A stretch of DNA of 58,262 bases from the NCBI GenBank assembly GCA_012729505.1, contig JAAYDA010000007.1:1-58262 (forward strand), in the 5' to 3' direction. Positions 17,829 to 27,524 of this stretch are shown here, piece by piece (positions within the stretch are counted from its first letter, which is position 1; every line of letters begins with the position of its first letter). The notes below the pieces were generated by a model, which saw only the letters and a program-made list of their open reading frames with translations, did no database searches and was not told the DNA's origin. This stretch comes from Syntrophomonadaceae bacterium (GTDB lineage Bacteria > Bacillota > Syntrophomonadia > Syntrophomonadales > DTU052). The translations under genes and the position numbers were made by a program.

Positions 17829-19940
17829 GTGGGGCGGTTGAAGACCACCAATATTGAAAGCAGAAAGCGCATTGCGTCGCTTTTTTTAATATTTGTAGCC
17901 TTAATTGGAGCTTTGTTCGTCAGGTTTTTCTGGATTCAGGTGGTAAGAGGTGACGAACTGGCCAAGCAGGCTCTTGATAACCGCATGAGAGAAATTCCGG
18001 TTAAAGCCAAGCGGGGAATACTGTATGACCGTAATGGACGGGAATTGGCGATTTCAGTAAGTACTGATTCGATTTACGTTAATCCGGCCGAAATTAAAAA
18101 GGCGGGGGAGGAAGAAAAGACTGCCCGGGAACTGGCTGCGGTGCTTGAAATGGATGAGGAAAAGGTGCTGTCTTTGATTACCAGTAACAGCAGCTTTGTC
18201 TGGTTAAAAAGACAGGTGGATTTCAATGTATCCCAACAGCTGAAAGAGTTGAAAATTGATGGAATTGGTTTTCATGAAGAGAGCAGGCGCTATTATCCCA
18301 AAGGGACATTGGCCTGTCATATATTAGGCATTTCCGGAACTGATCACACTGGACTTGATGGGATCGATTTATATTACGAAAAACTAATTGGCGGTCAGGA
18401 TGGGAAGATTGTCATTGAACATGATGCTGCCGGACGTCAGATCCCTGAGGCTGTTCATCGCTATGTATCTCCAACCGAAGGCTCTGATGTAGTATTGACT
18501 CTCGATGAGACTATTCAGTATATAGTGGAAAGGGAATTGGATAAAATCGTGGAGGCTCGCCAGCCCAAGGCTGCCTGTGCAATTGTAATGGATCCTAAGA
18601 CTGGGGAAATACTGGGTATGGCTTCCCGGCCCAATTTTGATCCTAATAATTACAACGATTTTCCTGCCAAGAATCGCCGCAATTTTGCAGTTAATAATGC
18701 TTATGAGCCAGGCTCAACTATGAAAATTGTTACCGCATCTGCAGCCATGGAGGAGCAGCTGGTATCTTCGCAGGACCGTTTCAACTGTCCCGGTTACATT
18801 AAGGTTGGCGGTCATCGGATTTCTTGTTCAGACACTGTTCACGGCCACCAGACTTTTAGTGAGGTGGTTGAACATTCCTGCAATGTCGGATTCATAAATT
18901 TGGGATTAAAAATGGGTATTGACACATACTACCGTTATCTGACCGCTTTTGGCTTTGGTGCCAAAACGGGAATAGATCTTCCCGGTGAAGCAACAGGAAT
19001 TGTTATGAAGGAATCTCAGGTAAAGCAGATTAATCTAGCCACTATGTCCATGGGTCAGACCAATGCTGTAACTCCCATTCAGCTGGTAACGGCTGCTTCC
19101 GCTATAGCCAATGGAGGAGCTCTCATGAAGCCTCACTTGCTGAAGAAGGTGCTGGACGGAGACGGGAATGTGCAGAAGGTGGTGGAACCCGTCAAAGCTC
19201 AACAAGTGATTTCGAAGGAGACGGCTGATGAGCTTTGTTTGATACTGGAGGGGGTAGTGCTTAATGGCAGCGGCCGTAATGCTGCAGTGGAAGGCTATCG
19301 GGTGGCGGGCAAGACGGGAACTGCACAAAAGGTCGGAGAAGACGGAAGGTATCTGAAGAGTGAATATGTGGCATCGTTCTTAGGGTTTGCCCCGGCTGAC
19401 GATCCCCAATTGGTTTGCTTGGTGGTGGTGGATGCACCCAAGGGTTATCCGTATTATGGAGGTTGGGTGGCAGCGCCGGTGTTCAAAGAAATTATATCTG
19501 ACAGCCTGCGTTATCTTGGAGTGCCCCGAACCGTAATGGAAGAAAAGGAAGAGAAAACTCCATCTGTTGCCGTTCCTGATGTAATTAATCTTCCCATTGA
19601 TGAAGGGATTAAGAGTTTGCAGAATGCGGGCTTGAATGCCCAGGTTCAAGGGGAAGGGGATGTGATTTGGGGTCAAGTACCCAAAGCTCATGCCAGTGTT
19701 AAACGAGGCTCCAGGGTAGTTGTATATTTGTCGGCCGTTTCCGAACAGAGTGGGCAAGGGAAAGTTACGGTGCCTGATTTGGAAGGAAAATCAATCAAAG
19801 AGGTAGCCCGGATCCTCTCCCAGTTGGGATTACATCTGGCACCGGACGGGTATGGTCTGGCTTTTGAACAGGATCTGGCCGCGGGCCAACAGGTGTCGGT
19901 GGGATCAACCATCTCTGTCAAATTCCAGCCATTAGAGTAG
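17829..19940 (+). CDS. spoVD: Septal penicillin-binding protein with PASTA domains (SpoVD/FtsI)
   Basis: A class B transpeptidase that cross-links peptidoglycan. It has one N-terminal membrane helix (about 15-37), a dimerisation domain, and the catalytic serine S296 in STMK, then SCN and KTGTAQ motifs. Two PASTA repeats close the 703-residue protein (about 580-640 and 645-703). B. subtilis has separate pbpB and spoVD here; this genome has one gene in the slot, which could serve vegetative division, the spore cortex, or both. PASTA domains fit either. The start is GTG 17829 or TTG 17838; the second has better spacing from AGAGGTGG. Confidence 0.93.
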   Translation: MGRLKTTNIESRKRIASLFLIFVALIGALFVRFFWIQVVRGDELAKQALDNRMREIPVKAKRGILYDRNGRELAISVSTDSIYVNPAEIKKAGEEEKTARELAAVLEMDEEKVLSLITSNSSFVWLKRQVDFNVSQQLKELKIDGIGFHEESRRYYPKGTLACHILGISGTDHTGLDGIDLYYEKLIGGQDGKIVIEHDAAGRQIPEAVHRYVSPTEGSDVVLTLDETIQYIVERELDKIVEARQPKAACAIVMDPKTGEILGMASRPNFDPNNYNDFPAKNRRNFAVNNAYEPGSTMKIVTASAAMEEQLVSSQDRFNCPGYIKVGGHRISCSDTVHGHQTFSEVVEHSCNVGFINLGLKMGIDTYYRYLTAFGFGAKTGIDLPGEATGIVMKESQVKQINLATMSMGQTNAVTPIQLVTAASAIANGGALMKPHLLKKVLDGDGNVQKVVEPVKAQQVISKETADELCLILEGVVLNGSGRNAAVEGYRVAGKTGTAQKVGEDGRYLKSEYVASFLGFAPADDPQLVCLVVVDAPKGYPYYGGWVAAPVFKEIISDSLRYLGVPRTVMEEKEEKTPSVAVPDVINLPIDEGIKSLQNAGLNAQVQGEGDVIWGQVPKAHASVKRGSRVVVYLSAVSEQSGQGKVTVPDLEGKSIKEVARILSQLGLHLAPDGYGLAFEQDLAAGQQVSVGSTISVKFQPLE

Positions 19941-19965
19941 ATACAGTTGTAAGGAGGGGATTATA

Positions 19966-21444
19966 TTGCTAACGCTCCAACGATTACTTAATGGGGTTCA
20001 ATATGAAATGCTTCAGGGAGATTCTGCAGCGATGGTGTCCGGTGTGGAGTATGATTCCCGAAGGATTGAGGCAGGGAATGCTTTTGTATGCATATCAGGA
20101 TTCAATCAAGATGGGCATGATTTCGCTTCTCAAGCTGTTGCCAATGGGGCCAACTCTCTGATAGTAGAAAGAAGCCTTATTGCTCCCGAAAACTGTAATG
20201 TGGTGCTGGTTCAGGACACCCGTGCGGTGTTGCCTGTTTTGGCGGCAAATTTTTATGGACGACCATCGGAAAAGCTGAGGGTAGTAGGTGTAACCGGCAC
20301 CAATGGCAAGACAACCACTACTCATCTTATTCGGTCGATTTTAGAGGAAAGTGGTTATAAGGTTGGTTTGCTCGGGACTCTTTATGCGAGCTTTGGCGAT
20401 TACGAGGAGCATCTTGCTAATACAACCCCTGAATCATTGGATATTGAACGATTTATGCACCGGGTGGCACAGGGCGGAGGCAGTCACGTGATAATGGAGG
20501 TATCCTCTCATGCTTTAGATCTGGGGAGAGTTGATGAAATTGATTTTGATGTAGCGGTGTTCACTAACTTTACCCAAGATCATCTGGATTATCATAAATC
20601 CATGGAGAGCTATTGCCGGGCTAAACTCAAACTGTTTGCAGGATTATCATCGGCTGATGATCAGTATGGTATTATCAATAACGATGATGATTATGCCGAA
20701 GCTTTTTTACAGACCGGCAAGGCCAAAAAAATTTCCTATGGGATTAAAAACCATGCTGATGTCCGGGCCGGTAATATACATATAGGTCCGAGGGGCTCGT
20801 CAATGGATATTGATTTCCCGGGAGGGAAAATGCGGTGTAATACAAAATTGGCGGGAATATTTAATGTTTATAATTCGCTGGCTGCCATTTCGGTAGGGAT
20901 TGCCGAAAATGTGGCGCCTGATGTAATCAGAAAGGGCATTGAGAAGGTGGCGGGGGTGCCGGGGAGGTTCGAGTTAATAGATGAAGGCCAGAATTATTCG
21001 GTTATCGTTGATTATGCCCATACCCCGGATGGTCTTGAAAACATTTTGAAAACAGCCCGGGAGATTGCTGAAGCCCGGATAATTACGGTTTTTGGAGCGG
21101 GTGGAGACCGGGACCGGACCAAAAGGCCTTTAATGGGAAGAATAGCTGCACAGTATAGTGATTTTAGCATTATTACCTCCGATAATCCCCGCAGCGAGGA
21201 TCCTCTGGCTATTATCGATGAAATTATGGTTGGGGTTAAGGAGAATGACCGGGCTCATTACGCAATAGTGCCGGACCGCCGCGAGGCTATTCGCCACAGT
21301 GTCTATTTGGCCAATAAAGATGATTTGGTGATAATAGCCGGTAAGGGACACGAGGATTATCAAATTATCAAAGGTGAGATTTTGCCCTTCGATGACCGTA
21401 GGATAGCGCGTGAATATATTAAAGAAAAGGAGCGGCATGAATAA
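19966..21444 (+). CDS. murE: UDP-MurNAc-tripeptide synthetase MurE (meso-DAP adding)
   Basis: MurE adds the third residue of the peptidoglycan stem peptide in the cytoplasm. The ATP-binding GTNGKT is at 111-116. The substrate motif DNPR at 406-409 is the signature for meso-diaminopimelate rather than lysine. The length, 492 residues, is usual. Start TTG follows AAGGAGGGG. The last 8 bases overlap murF. Confidence 0.97.
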   Translation: MLTLQRLLNGVQYEMLQGDSAAMVSGVEYDSRRIEAGNAFVCISGFNQDGHDFASQAVANGANSLIVERSLIAPENCNVVLVQDTRAVLPVLAANFYGRPSEKLRVVGVTGTNGKTTTTHLIRSILEESGYKVGLLGTLYASFGDYEEHLANTTPESLDIERFMHRVAQGGGSHVIMEVSSHALDLGRVDEIDFDVAVFTNFTQDHLDYHKSMESYCRAKLKLFAGLSSADDQYGIINNDDDYAEAFLQTGKAKKISYGIKNHADVRAGNIHIGPRGSSMDIDFPGGKMRCNTKLAGIFNVYNSLAAISVGIAENVAPDVIRKGIEKVAGVPGRFELIDEGQNYSVIVDYAHTPDGLENILKTAREIAEARIITVFGAGGDRDRTKRPLMGRIAAQYSDFSIITSDNPRSEDPLAIIDEIMVGVKENDRAHYAIVPDRREAIRHSVYLANKDDLVIIAGKGHEDYQIIKGEILPFDDRRIAREYIKEKERHE

Positions 21445-22801
21445 CTCTTTAGAGGTCATTGCTGAAGTTATTGGGGCTGAAATGCCGTCTGAGTATGCCG
21501 GTATCAGGGTGAATGCTGTGGTCACTGATTCAAGGAAGGTGACGCCGGGCGCCCTCTTTTTTGCCTTGTCGGGGGAAAAATTTGACGGACATGATTTTGT
21601 GGAGCAATCAATTTCTTTGGGGGCGGCTGGAGCTGTAATATCACGGCCCAGGGAAGAGGGACCTTATCTCTTAGTTGAAGATACCGAAGCTGCTCTGCAA
21701 AAATTGGCGGCTTATCATCGGAGTCAGTTTAATATTCCTGTGATTGCAGTAACTGGAAGCGTGGGCAAGACTACTACCAAAGACATTCTCGCCCATCTTT
21801 TGCAGGGAGAGTTCGACACTCTGAAAACTGAAAAAAATTATAATAACCAAATTGGATTGCCATTAACGCTGTTCAATTTGAATAATGCTCATCAAGCCTG
21901 CGTGGTGGAGATGGCAATGCGAGCACCCGGCGAGATTTCTTTGCTTTCACAAATTGCGCGGCCCAATGGGTGTATTATTGTAAATGTGGCTCCGGTACAT
22001 ATGGAGACAATGGGCACGATTGAAAACATTGTCCGGGCCAAGCTGGAGGTTCTGGACTATACCAGTGACTTTGCCGTGTTGAATAGGGATGACAAAGAGC
22101 TGCGCCATTTTGCCAGGGATTTTTCAGGGGCGATTTACTGGTTCGGGTATGAGGCGGATTGTGATTGGAGAATAATTGATGCCAGGAGCAGAGCCGCCCA
22201 AACGGTAGTTGAAATGGATATAAAGGGTCAGTATTTGCAGGTTTTATTGCCTTTTCCCGCCGTTCATCTGGCCGAAAATGTGGTGGCGGCAGTAGGAACG
22301 GCGATATTGCTGGGGGTTAGTCCTGAAAGCATAAAAGACAGGATTAGTGGTTTCCAAATTTCTGCCGGTCGTTTGACTATACTAAACGGTATTAATGGAT
22401 GTACTATTATTGATGATACATATAATGCTAATCCCCGGTCAATGAAGGCTGCTCTGCAGGTGCTGACTGATTTGGCTGATGGAAGATACAAGATAGCAGT
22501 TCTGGGAGATATGTTCGAGTTAGGAGAATATGAAACTGAAGGACATTATGAGGTAGGGCAGCGAGCTGCTTCTTTAGGAATCGAATCATTGATAACGGTG
22601 GGGAGGTTGGCCGGTAACATATCAGCCGGCGCCAAAGCCGCCGGTTTTCAAGGAGAAATGAGACATTTCGAGACAAAGCCGGAAATTGTTGCTTTTCTCG
22701 CTAAGAAGATCAAGGCAGATGATGTGGTGCTAATAAAGGCTTCCCGGGGACTATTTATGGAAGAAATTGTGCAGGCTCTGAGCAAAGGGGATGCGGGCTG
22801 A
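21437..22801 (+). CDS. murF: UDP-MurNAc-tripeptide:D-Ala-D-Ala ligase MurF
   Basis: MurF completes the UDP-MurNAc-pentapeptide by adding D-Ala-D-Ala. It has the Mur ligase ATP motif GSVGKTTTKD and DDTYNANPRSM in the central domain. I use the ATG at 21437, which overlaps the murE stop and follows AAAGGAG; the in-frame ATG at 21410 lies inside murE. Predicted length 454 residues. Confidence 0.96.
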   Translation: MNNSLEVIAEVIGAEMPSEYAGIRVNAVVTDSRKVTPGALFFALSGEKFDGHDFVEQSISLGAAGAVISRPREEGPYLLVEDTEAALQKLAAYHRSQFNIPVIAVTGSVGKTTTKDILAHLLQGEFDTLKTEKNYNNQIGLPLTLFNLNNAHQACVVEMAMRAPGEISLLSQIARPNGCIIVNVAPVHMETMGTIENIVRAKLEVLDYTSDFAVLNRDDKELRHFARDFSGAIYWFGYEADCDWRIIDARSRAAQTVVEMDIKGQYLQVLLPFPAVHLAENVVAAVGTAILLGVSPESIKDRISGFQISAGRLTILNGINGCTIIDDTYNANPRSMKAALQVLTDLADGRYKIAVLGDMFELGEYETEGHYEVGQRAASLGIESLITVGRLAGNISAGAKAAGFQGEMRHFETKPEIVAFLAKKIKADDVVLIKASRGLFMEEIVQALSKGDAG

Positions 22802-22873
22802 ATATTCGGTTCTTTGCCGGGGTGCCGATAACAAAATGATTCCAAAGCAAAATCATGCTTGAGGAGGTTGGGG

Positions 22874-23851
22874 TTGGACAGTATTATTATGGATTGTTTG
22901 ATGGCTATGGGTCTGGCGTTTTTGACAACAGCAGTATTGGGACCTTTTCTTATTCCGATTCTGGCCAAACTCAAAGCCGGGCAGGTCATTCGCACTGATG
23001 GACCTTCCAGGCATCTGGGGAAATCCGGGACTCCGACTATGGGGGGCATCTTGATAATCTCATCGATTATTTTAGCTTCTCTGACGGTTGTCGGGAATAG
23101 CAGAGAGGTTGTATTATGCCTGGCAGCAATGGCGGCATTTGGTATCATTGGCTTCTGGGATGATTACATAAAAGTGGTTCTGAAAAGATCACTAGGGTTA
23201 AGGGCGCGTGAAAAGCTGATAATGCAGATTTTCTTTGGGCTGGTATTCTGTATTTTCCTGGTGTTTGGGTTGTCCAGGGGTACTGATGTAATAGTGCCTT
23301 TCACCGGAGAAGTTTGGGCTCTCTCCTATTGGTATTTTCCTTTTATTATTATGGTATTTATGGCTACTGCTAATTCAGTTAATCTCACTGATGGCCTGGA
23401 TGGCCTGGCAGCGGGATCCACCTTTATTGTGGCACTGGGATTAGTTCTGGTTTGCTTTATGACCGGGCACCATGCATTGGCTGCTTTTTCCGCAAGTCTG
23501 GCGGGAGCGTGCCTGGGTTTTCTCATTTATAATCGTTATCCCGCCCGGCTTTTTATGGGAGATACGGGTTCAATGGCTTTGGGAGGAGCTATTGCTGCTG
23601 TCGCCGCCTTGACCGGATCTGAATTGGCTCTGATTGTTATCGGCGGAGTATATGTTATCGAAGCCATCAGTGTCATAATCCAAGTCATATCTTTCCAGAC
23701 AACGGGCAGACGTGTTTTTCTGATGACCCCTCTCCATCACCATTTTGAATTGAAAGGCTGGCACGAAAAAAGAGTGGTGGCTTTTTTTTGGTTTCTGACT
23801 TTGATTTTCGTGATCGCAGGGATTTGGGGGATAAGTACCCTCAGGTTCTAA
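22874..23851 (+). CDS. mraY: Phospho-MurNAc-pentapeptide transferase MraY
   Basis: MraY transfers phospho-MurNAc-pentapeptide to undecaprenyl phosphate to make lipid I. The 325-residue protein has about ten membrane helices and the family motifs FWDDYIK, NLTDGLDGLAAG, GDTGSMALGG and the HHHFE loop. The start is TTG at 22874, six bases after GAGGAGG; the upstream TTG at 22859 overlaps that site. A 72-base gap separates it from murF and shows no clear signal. Confidence 0.96.
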   Translation: MDSIIMDCLMAMGLAFLTTAVLGPFLIPILAKLKAGQVIRTDGPSRHLGKSGTPTMGGILIISSIILASLTVVGNSREVVLCLAAMAAFGIIGFWDDYIKVVLKRSLGLRAREKLIMQIFFGLVFCIFLVFGLSRGTDVIVPFTGEVWALSYWYFPFIIMVFMATANSVNLTDGLDGLAAGSTFIVALGLVLVCFMTGHHALAAFSASLAGACLGFLIYNRYPARLFMGDTGSMALGGAIAAVAALTGSELALIVIGGVYVIEAISVIIQVISFQTTGRRVFLMTPLHHHFELKGWHEKRVVAFFWFLTLIFVIAGIWGISTLRF

Positions 23852-23870
23852 TCGGCGGGCAGGAGTGTGT

Positions 23871-25238
23871 ATGTTGAAATACCAAGGAAAAAGAGTTTTG
23901 GTGATGGGCATGGCTCGGAGCGGATTATCTTCAGTCCAATTGTTGATGGACGCCGGAGCAGATTTAACCGTATATGATCGCAAAAGCCCCCAAGAGCTGG
24001 CTGAGCATATGGGTTCTATACCGAATAGAACCCGGTTAATAACCGGTGAGGGGGTTGAGATTGCACGGGGAGATTTTGATTTAGTAGTGACGAGTCCGGG
24101 TATTCCCCTGGACAACCCGATGATGATGACCATACAGGAAGCGGGCATTCCCATAATCAGCGAAATCGAGCTGGCCTTTAAATTCAAACCCGCGGAGTTG
24201 AGTCTGTTGGCTATCACCGGAACTAACGGCAAAACAACCACAACCTCGTTGGTGGCAGAAATCATTAACAGCGCAGGCATACCCTCGGTAGCCGCAGGGA
24301 ATATAGGCTTGCCTCTTTCCGCTGCAGTACAAGCAGAGAAAGAGGGCATTGTGAGTGTGGAGTGTTCCAGCTTCCAATTGGAGGCTATTCAGGAGTTTCA
24401 CCCCCTGGTTAGTGCCATAATAAATATTACTCCCGATCATCTGGACCGGCATAAGACTATGGAAAACTACGCCCGGATTAAATCCAGGATATTTATGAAC
24501 CAGACACTGGGGGAATATACCATCCTCAACGGGGATGACCCTTTGATCAGGCAAATGACTCCTCCATGCAAAGTCTGCTATTTTTCTTTCCGGACCACCC
24601 TTGAGCAGGGAGTATGGATAGAGAACGAAGATATAATGGTGCGGCTGGATGAGTCTCCTCCTCAACGGGTTTGCCGGGTATCTGAAGTCAGATTACGGGG
24701 GAGACACAATCTGGAGAATGTTCTTTGTGCGGTGGGCTTGACCAGAGCTGCAGGAATTGAGCCATTTCTGATAAGAGAAACCCTGATCAGATTTGAAGGT
24801 GTCAAGCATCGTTTGGAAGATATCAGGACTGTGAATGGGGTTTTGTATGTTAATGATTCTAAGGGAACTAACCCGGAGTCTACCATCAAGGCAATGGAAT
24901 CTTTTTCTGATCCCATCATTTTGATTGCGGGTGGAAGTCATAAAAATAGCGATTTTTCGGAAATGGCTAAAGTTATTGCCCGGAGGGTTAAGGTTCTGGT
25001 ATTACTGGGAGAAACCAGGAGTATAATTAGAGAGGCTGCTGAGAAGGTTGGCTTCCGGGATATTACCGAAGCCTCCTCTCTGGAAGAGGCTGTGGCTCTG
25101 GCTAAGGAACGAGCTGATGCGGGGGATGTAGTTCTCCTGTCACCTGCCTGTGCCAGTTATGATATGTTCCGGGATTATGAGGAGCGGGGAGAATATTTCC
25201 GTAAGATCGTGTGGTCACTGGGGGAGGATAGGATATGA
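23871..25238 (+). CDS. murD: UDP-MurNAc-L-alanine:D-glutamate ligase MurD
   Basis: MurD adds D-glutamate to UDP-MurNAc-L-Ala. It has an N-terminal Rossmann-like domain (VLVMGMARSG), the GTNGKTTTT ATP loop, and the conserved NDSKGTNPEST segment. I chose the ATG at 23871 after AGGAG, giving 455 residues; a GTG at 23865 is inside that site. The gene overlaps ftsW by 4 bases (ATGA). Confidence 0.96.
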   Translation: MLKYQGKRVLVMGMARSGLSSVQLLMDAGADLTVYDRKSPQELAEHMGSIPNRTRLITGEGVEIARGDFDLVVTSPGIPLDNPMMMTIQEAGIPIISEIELAFKFKPAELSLLAITGTNGKTTTTSLVAEIINSAGIPSVAAGNIGLPLSAAVQAEKEGIVSVECSSFQLEAIQEFHPLVSAIINITPDHLDRHKTMENYARIKSRIFMNQTLGEYTILNGDDPLIRQMTPPCKVCYFSFRTTLEQGVWIENEDIMVRLDESPPQRVCRVSEVRLRGRHNLENVLCAVGLTRAAGIEPFLIRETLIRFEGVKHRLEDIRTVNGVLYVNDSKGTNPESTIKAMESFSDPIILIAGGSHKNSDFSEMAKVIARRVKVLVLLGETRSIIREAAEKVGFRDITEASSLEEAVALAKERADAGDVVLLSPACASYDMFRDYEERGEYFRKIVWSLGEDRI

Positions 25239-26338
25239 AAATGAGGAAAGGCCCGCCCGATCTGGTGCTTTTCCTGGTGGTATTCTTGCTGGTGGCGATT
25301 GGTATAATTATGATCTTCAGCGCCAGTGCAGTTACTGCAAACATCAAGTATCAAGATCCATTTTTGTTCCTGCGTAAGCAGGCTATCTGGATCGTACTGG
25401 GTTTTATCCTGATGTTGGTGGCTATGAAGCTTAATTATCACAGGCTTCGCGAGCTTGGTGTTGCCGCCATTATAATTTCGGTTTTATCGCTCATTGCAGT
25501 ACTGCTGCCGGGAATAGGCAGTACGGTTAAGGGTGCGGCTCGGCAGATAGACCTGGGCTTTACCAGCTTTACTCCATCAGAATTGGCTAAACTTTGTACC
25601 GTAATTTTTATGGCCTCAAGCCTCAGCCGTAATTTTGATAAGATCAAATCATTTACCAAAGGATTGCTCCCATATTTATTGTTTTTGGGGGTCATTTGCG
25701 GTCTGATAATACTGCAGCCTGATTTGGGCACCACATTCGCAATTGCTGTCACCGGCTTTCTCATGTTAGCCATGTCTGGGGCGCGCTATTCCCATCTGGG
25801 GATTTTGGCATTGGTGGGTATGGTGTTGGTGGGATTGGCAATCTATCTCGAACCTTATCGCATGATTCGGTTTATAGCTTTTCTTGATCCTTGGAAATAT
25901 GCCAATGATGCCGGTTTTCAAACAATACAGTCACTTTATGCATTAGGGTCGGGTGGTCTGTTTGGCATGGGACTGGGACAAAGCAGACAGAAATTCTTTT
26001 ACCTGCCTGAACAACATACCGATTTTATTTTTGCCATTCTTGGGGAAGAATTAGGCTATCTTGGTGTTATACTGGTTTTAGGTCTTTTTCTCATATTCGC
26101 TTGGCGGGGGTTCAGAATTGCATTAAAGGCCCCTGATAGTTTCGGAAGCTTATTGGCAGCGGGTCTGACAACCATGGTTATGGCACAGGCTCTGATCAAT
26201 TTGGGGGTTGTGTCAGGATCATTACCGGTTACGGGAATCCCTTTGCCCTTTATTAGTTTTGGCGGTTCGTCGTTGATATTTACTTTGATAGCCGTGGGCC
26301 TTTTGTTAAATATTTCACGATATGTTTATGACCGATAA
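25235..26338 (+). CDS. ftsW: SEDS glycosyltransferase FtsW/SpoVE
   Basis: A polytopic SEDS protein that polymerises lipid II into glycan chains together with the neighbouring penicillin-binding protein. The 367 residues hold about ten helices, the long extracellular loop with DPWKYANDAGFQ, and the conserved EQHTDFIFAILGEELG and PFISFGGSSL segments. As with spoVD there is only one such gene in the cluster, so a vegetative (FtsW) or sporulation (SpoVE) label cannot be decided from sequence. Confidence 0.94.
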   Translation: MKMRKGPPDLVLFLVVFLLVAIGIIMIFSASAVTANIKYQDPFLFLRKQAIWIVLGFILMLVAMKLNYHRLRELGVAAIIISVLSLIAVLLPGIGSTVKGAARQIDLGFTSFTPSELAKLCTVIFMASSLSRNFDKIKSFTKGLLPYLLFLGVICGLIILQPDLGTTFAIAVTGFLMLAMSGARYSHLGILALVGMVLVGLAIYLEPYRMIRFIAFLDPWKYANDAGFQTIQSLYALGSGGLFGMGLGQSRQKFFYLPEQHTDFIFAILGEELGYLGVILVLGLFLIFAWRGFRIALKAPDSFGSLLAAGLTTMVMAQALINLGVVSGSLPVTGIPLPFISFGGSSLIFTLIAVGLLLNISRYVYDR

Positions 26339-26358
26339 AAGGAAGGGAGAACGAGGTT

Positions 26359-27450
26359 TTGCGTGTTATTATGGCGGGAGGCGGTACGGGCGGACATATC
26401 TATCCTGCTCTGGCAATAGCTCGCGGGATACAGGTGAGGTGGCCTCAGGCTGAGATAGTATTTGCAGGCACCAAAGAGGGACTTGAGAACACCATCATAC
26501 CGGAGACCGGGTTTAAGCTGATGACCATATCGGCTCAGGGTTTGGACAGATCCTCCTTGATTAAGGCGGCGGGTTCATTATTACAAGTGCCACTGGGTTT
26601 TTGGCAAGCCCGCAACATAATAAAGGAGTTTAAACCGAATATCGTTATCGGTACCGGCGGCTATGTTTCTTATCCGGTAGTTCTTGCAGCGAGTATTATG
26701 CAAGTTAAAACGGTTATTCATGAGCAGAATGCCTTCCCGGGCCTGGCGAATCGAGCTTTGGCCAAGCGGGTGGACAGAGTCTTGCTGACTTTTCCGGGTG
26801 CAGCGGCTCATTTTCCCAGTGAGGTGACACATCTCACCGGATTGCCGGTAAGACCTGAGATATCTTCTGCCACTCGCAAGGAGGCCGCTGATTTTTTTCA
26901 GTTGAGAGAGGACAAGTTTACTTTGCTGGTTGTGGGTGGAAGCCGGGGGTCCTTGAGAATTAATCAAGCAACAACTGAGTTATTGAAGAAATATAAAGAT
27001 AAAGACATACAGTTGGTTTGGGTAACCGGGCCACAGCACTTTGAGGTATTAAGCAAAGCGCTGGAGGAAGAGAAGCTGCCTGGTAATATGAGGGTATTTC
27101 CCTATCTGTTTAATATGGAAATGGGCTGGGCAATTGCAGATCTGGCCGTTTGCCGGGCCGGCGCTACTACCCTTTCCGAATTGACGGTGCGAGGATTACC
27201 GGCGATTCTGATTCCATATCCATATGCGGCTGAAGGTCATCAGGAAAAAAATGCTCGCTACCTGGAAGACAAAGGGGCAGCTTTGATCATAGTGGATGAG
27301 TTTTTGGATGAACAGACCTTGTTTGATAAAATTGAAAGTCTGAGACAGAACAAGTTTCGATTGTTGCGCATGGCTCAAATTATGAAAGAAGAAGGCAGAC
27401 TACGGGCACTTGATGATATTCTGGATGTTATACAGGATGTCATGGGGTAA
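26359..27450 (+). CDS. murG: Lipid II synthase MurG
   Basis: MurG adds GlcNAc to lipid I at the inner face of the membrane. It is a GT28/GT-B enzyme with GGTGGHIYPALA at the N-terminus, IGTGGYVS, and GAEGHQEKNA-like donor binding at PYPYAAEGHQEKNA. Start TTG at 26359 follows GGAAGGGAG. Length 363 residues, normal. Confidence 0.96.
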   Translation: MRVIMAGGGTGGHIYPALAIARGIQVRWPQAEIVFAGTKEGLENTIIPETGFKLMTISAQGLDRSSLIKAAGSLLQVPLGFWQARNIIKEFKPNIVIGTGGYVSYPVVLAASIMQVKTVIHEQNAFPGLANRALAKRVDRVLLTFPGAAAHFPSEVTHLTGLPVRPEISSATRKEAADFFQLREDKFTLLVVGGSRGSLRINQATTELLKKYKDKDIQLVWVTGPQHFEVLSKALEEEKLPGNMRVFPYLFNMEMGWAIADLAVCRAGATTLSELTVRGLPAILIPYPYAAEGHQEKNARYLEDKGAALIIVDEFLDEQTLFDKIESLRQNKFRLLRMAQIMKEEGRLRALDDILDVIQDVMG

Positions 27451-27524
27451 CCATTTCTAATAATTTTGCATAAGATAACGGTGTAGAGTCTGGCGGTGGC
27501 GCCCGCAAAAAGGAGATGAAACAG

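Noticed and set aside
23570-24349. 259-codon frame on the minus strand
   Set aside because: It is a shadow of mraY and murD, which are certain on the plus strand.
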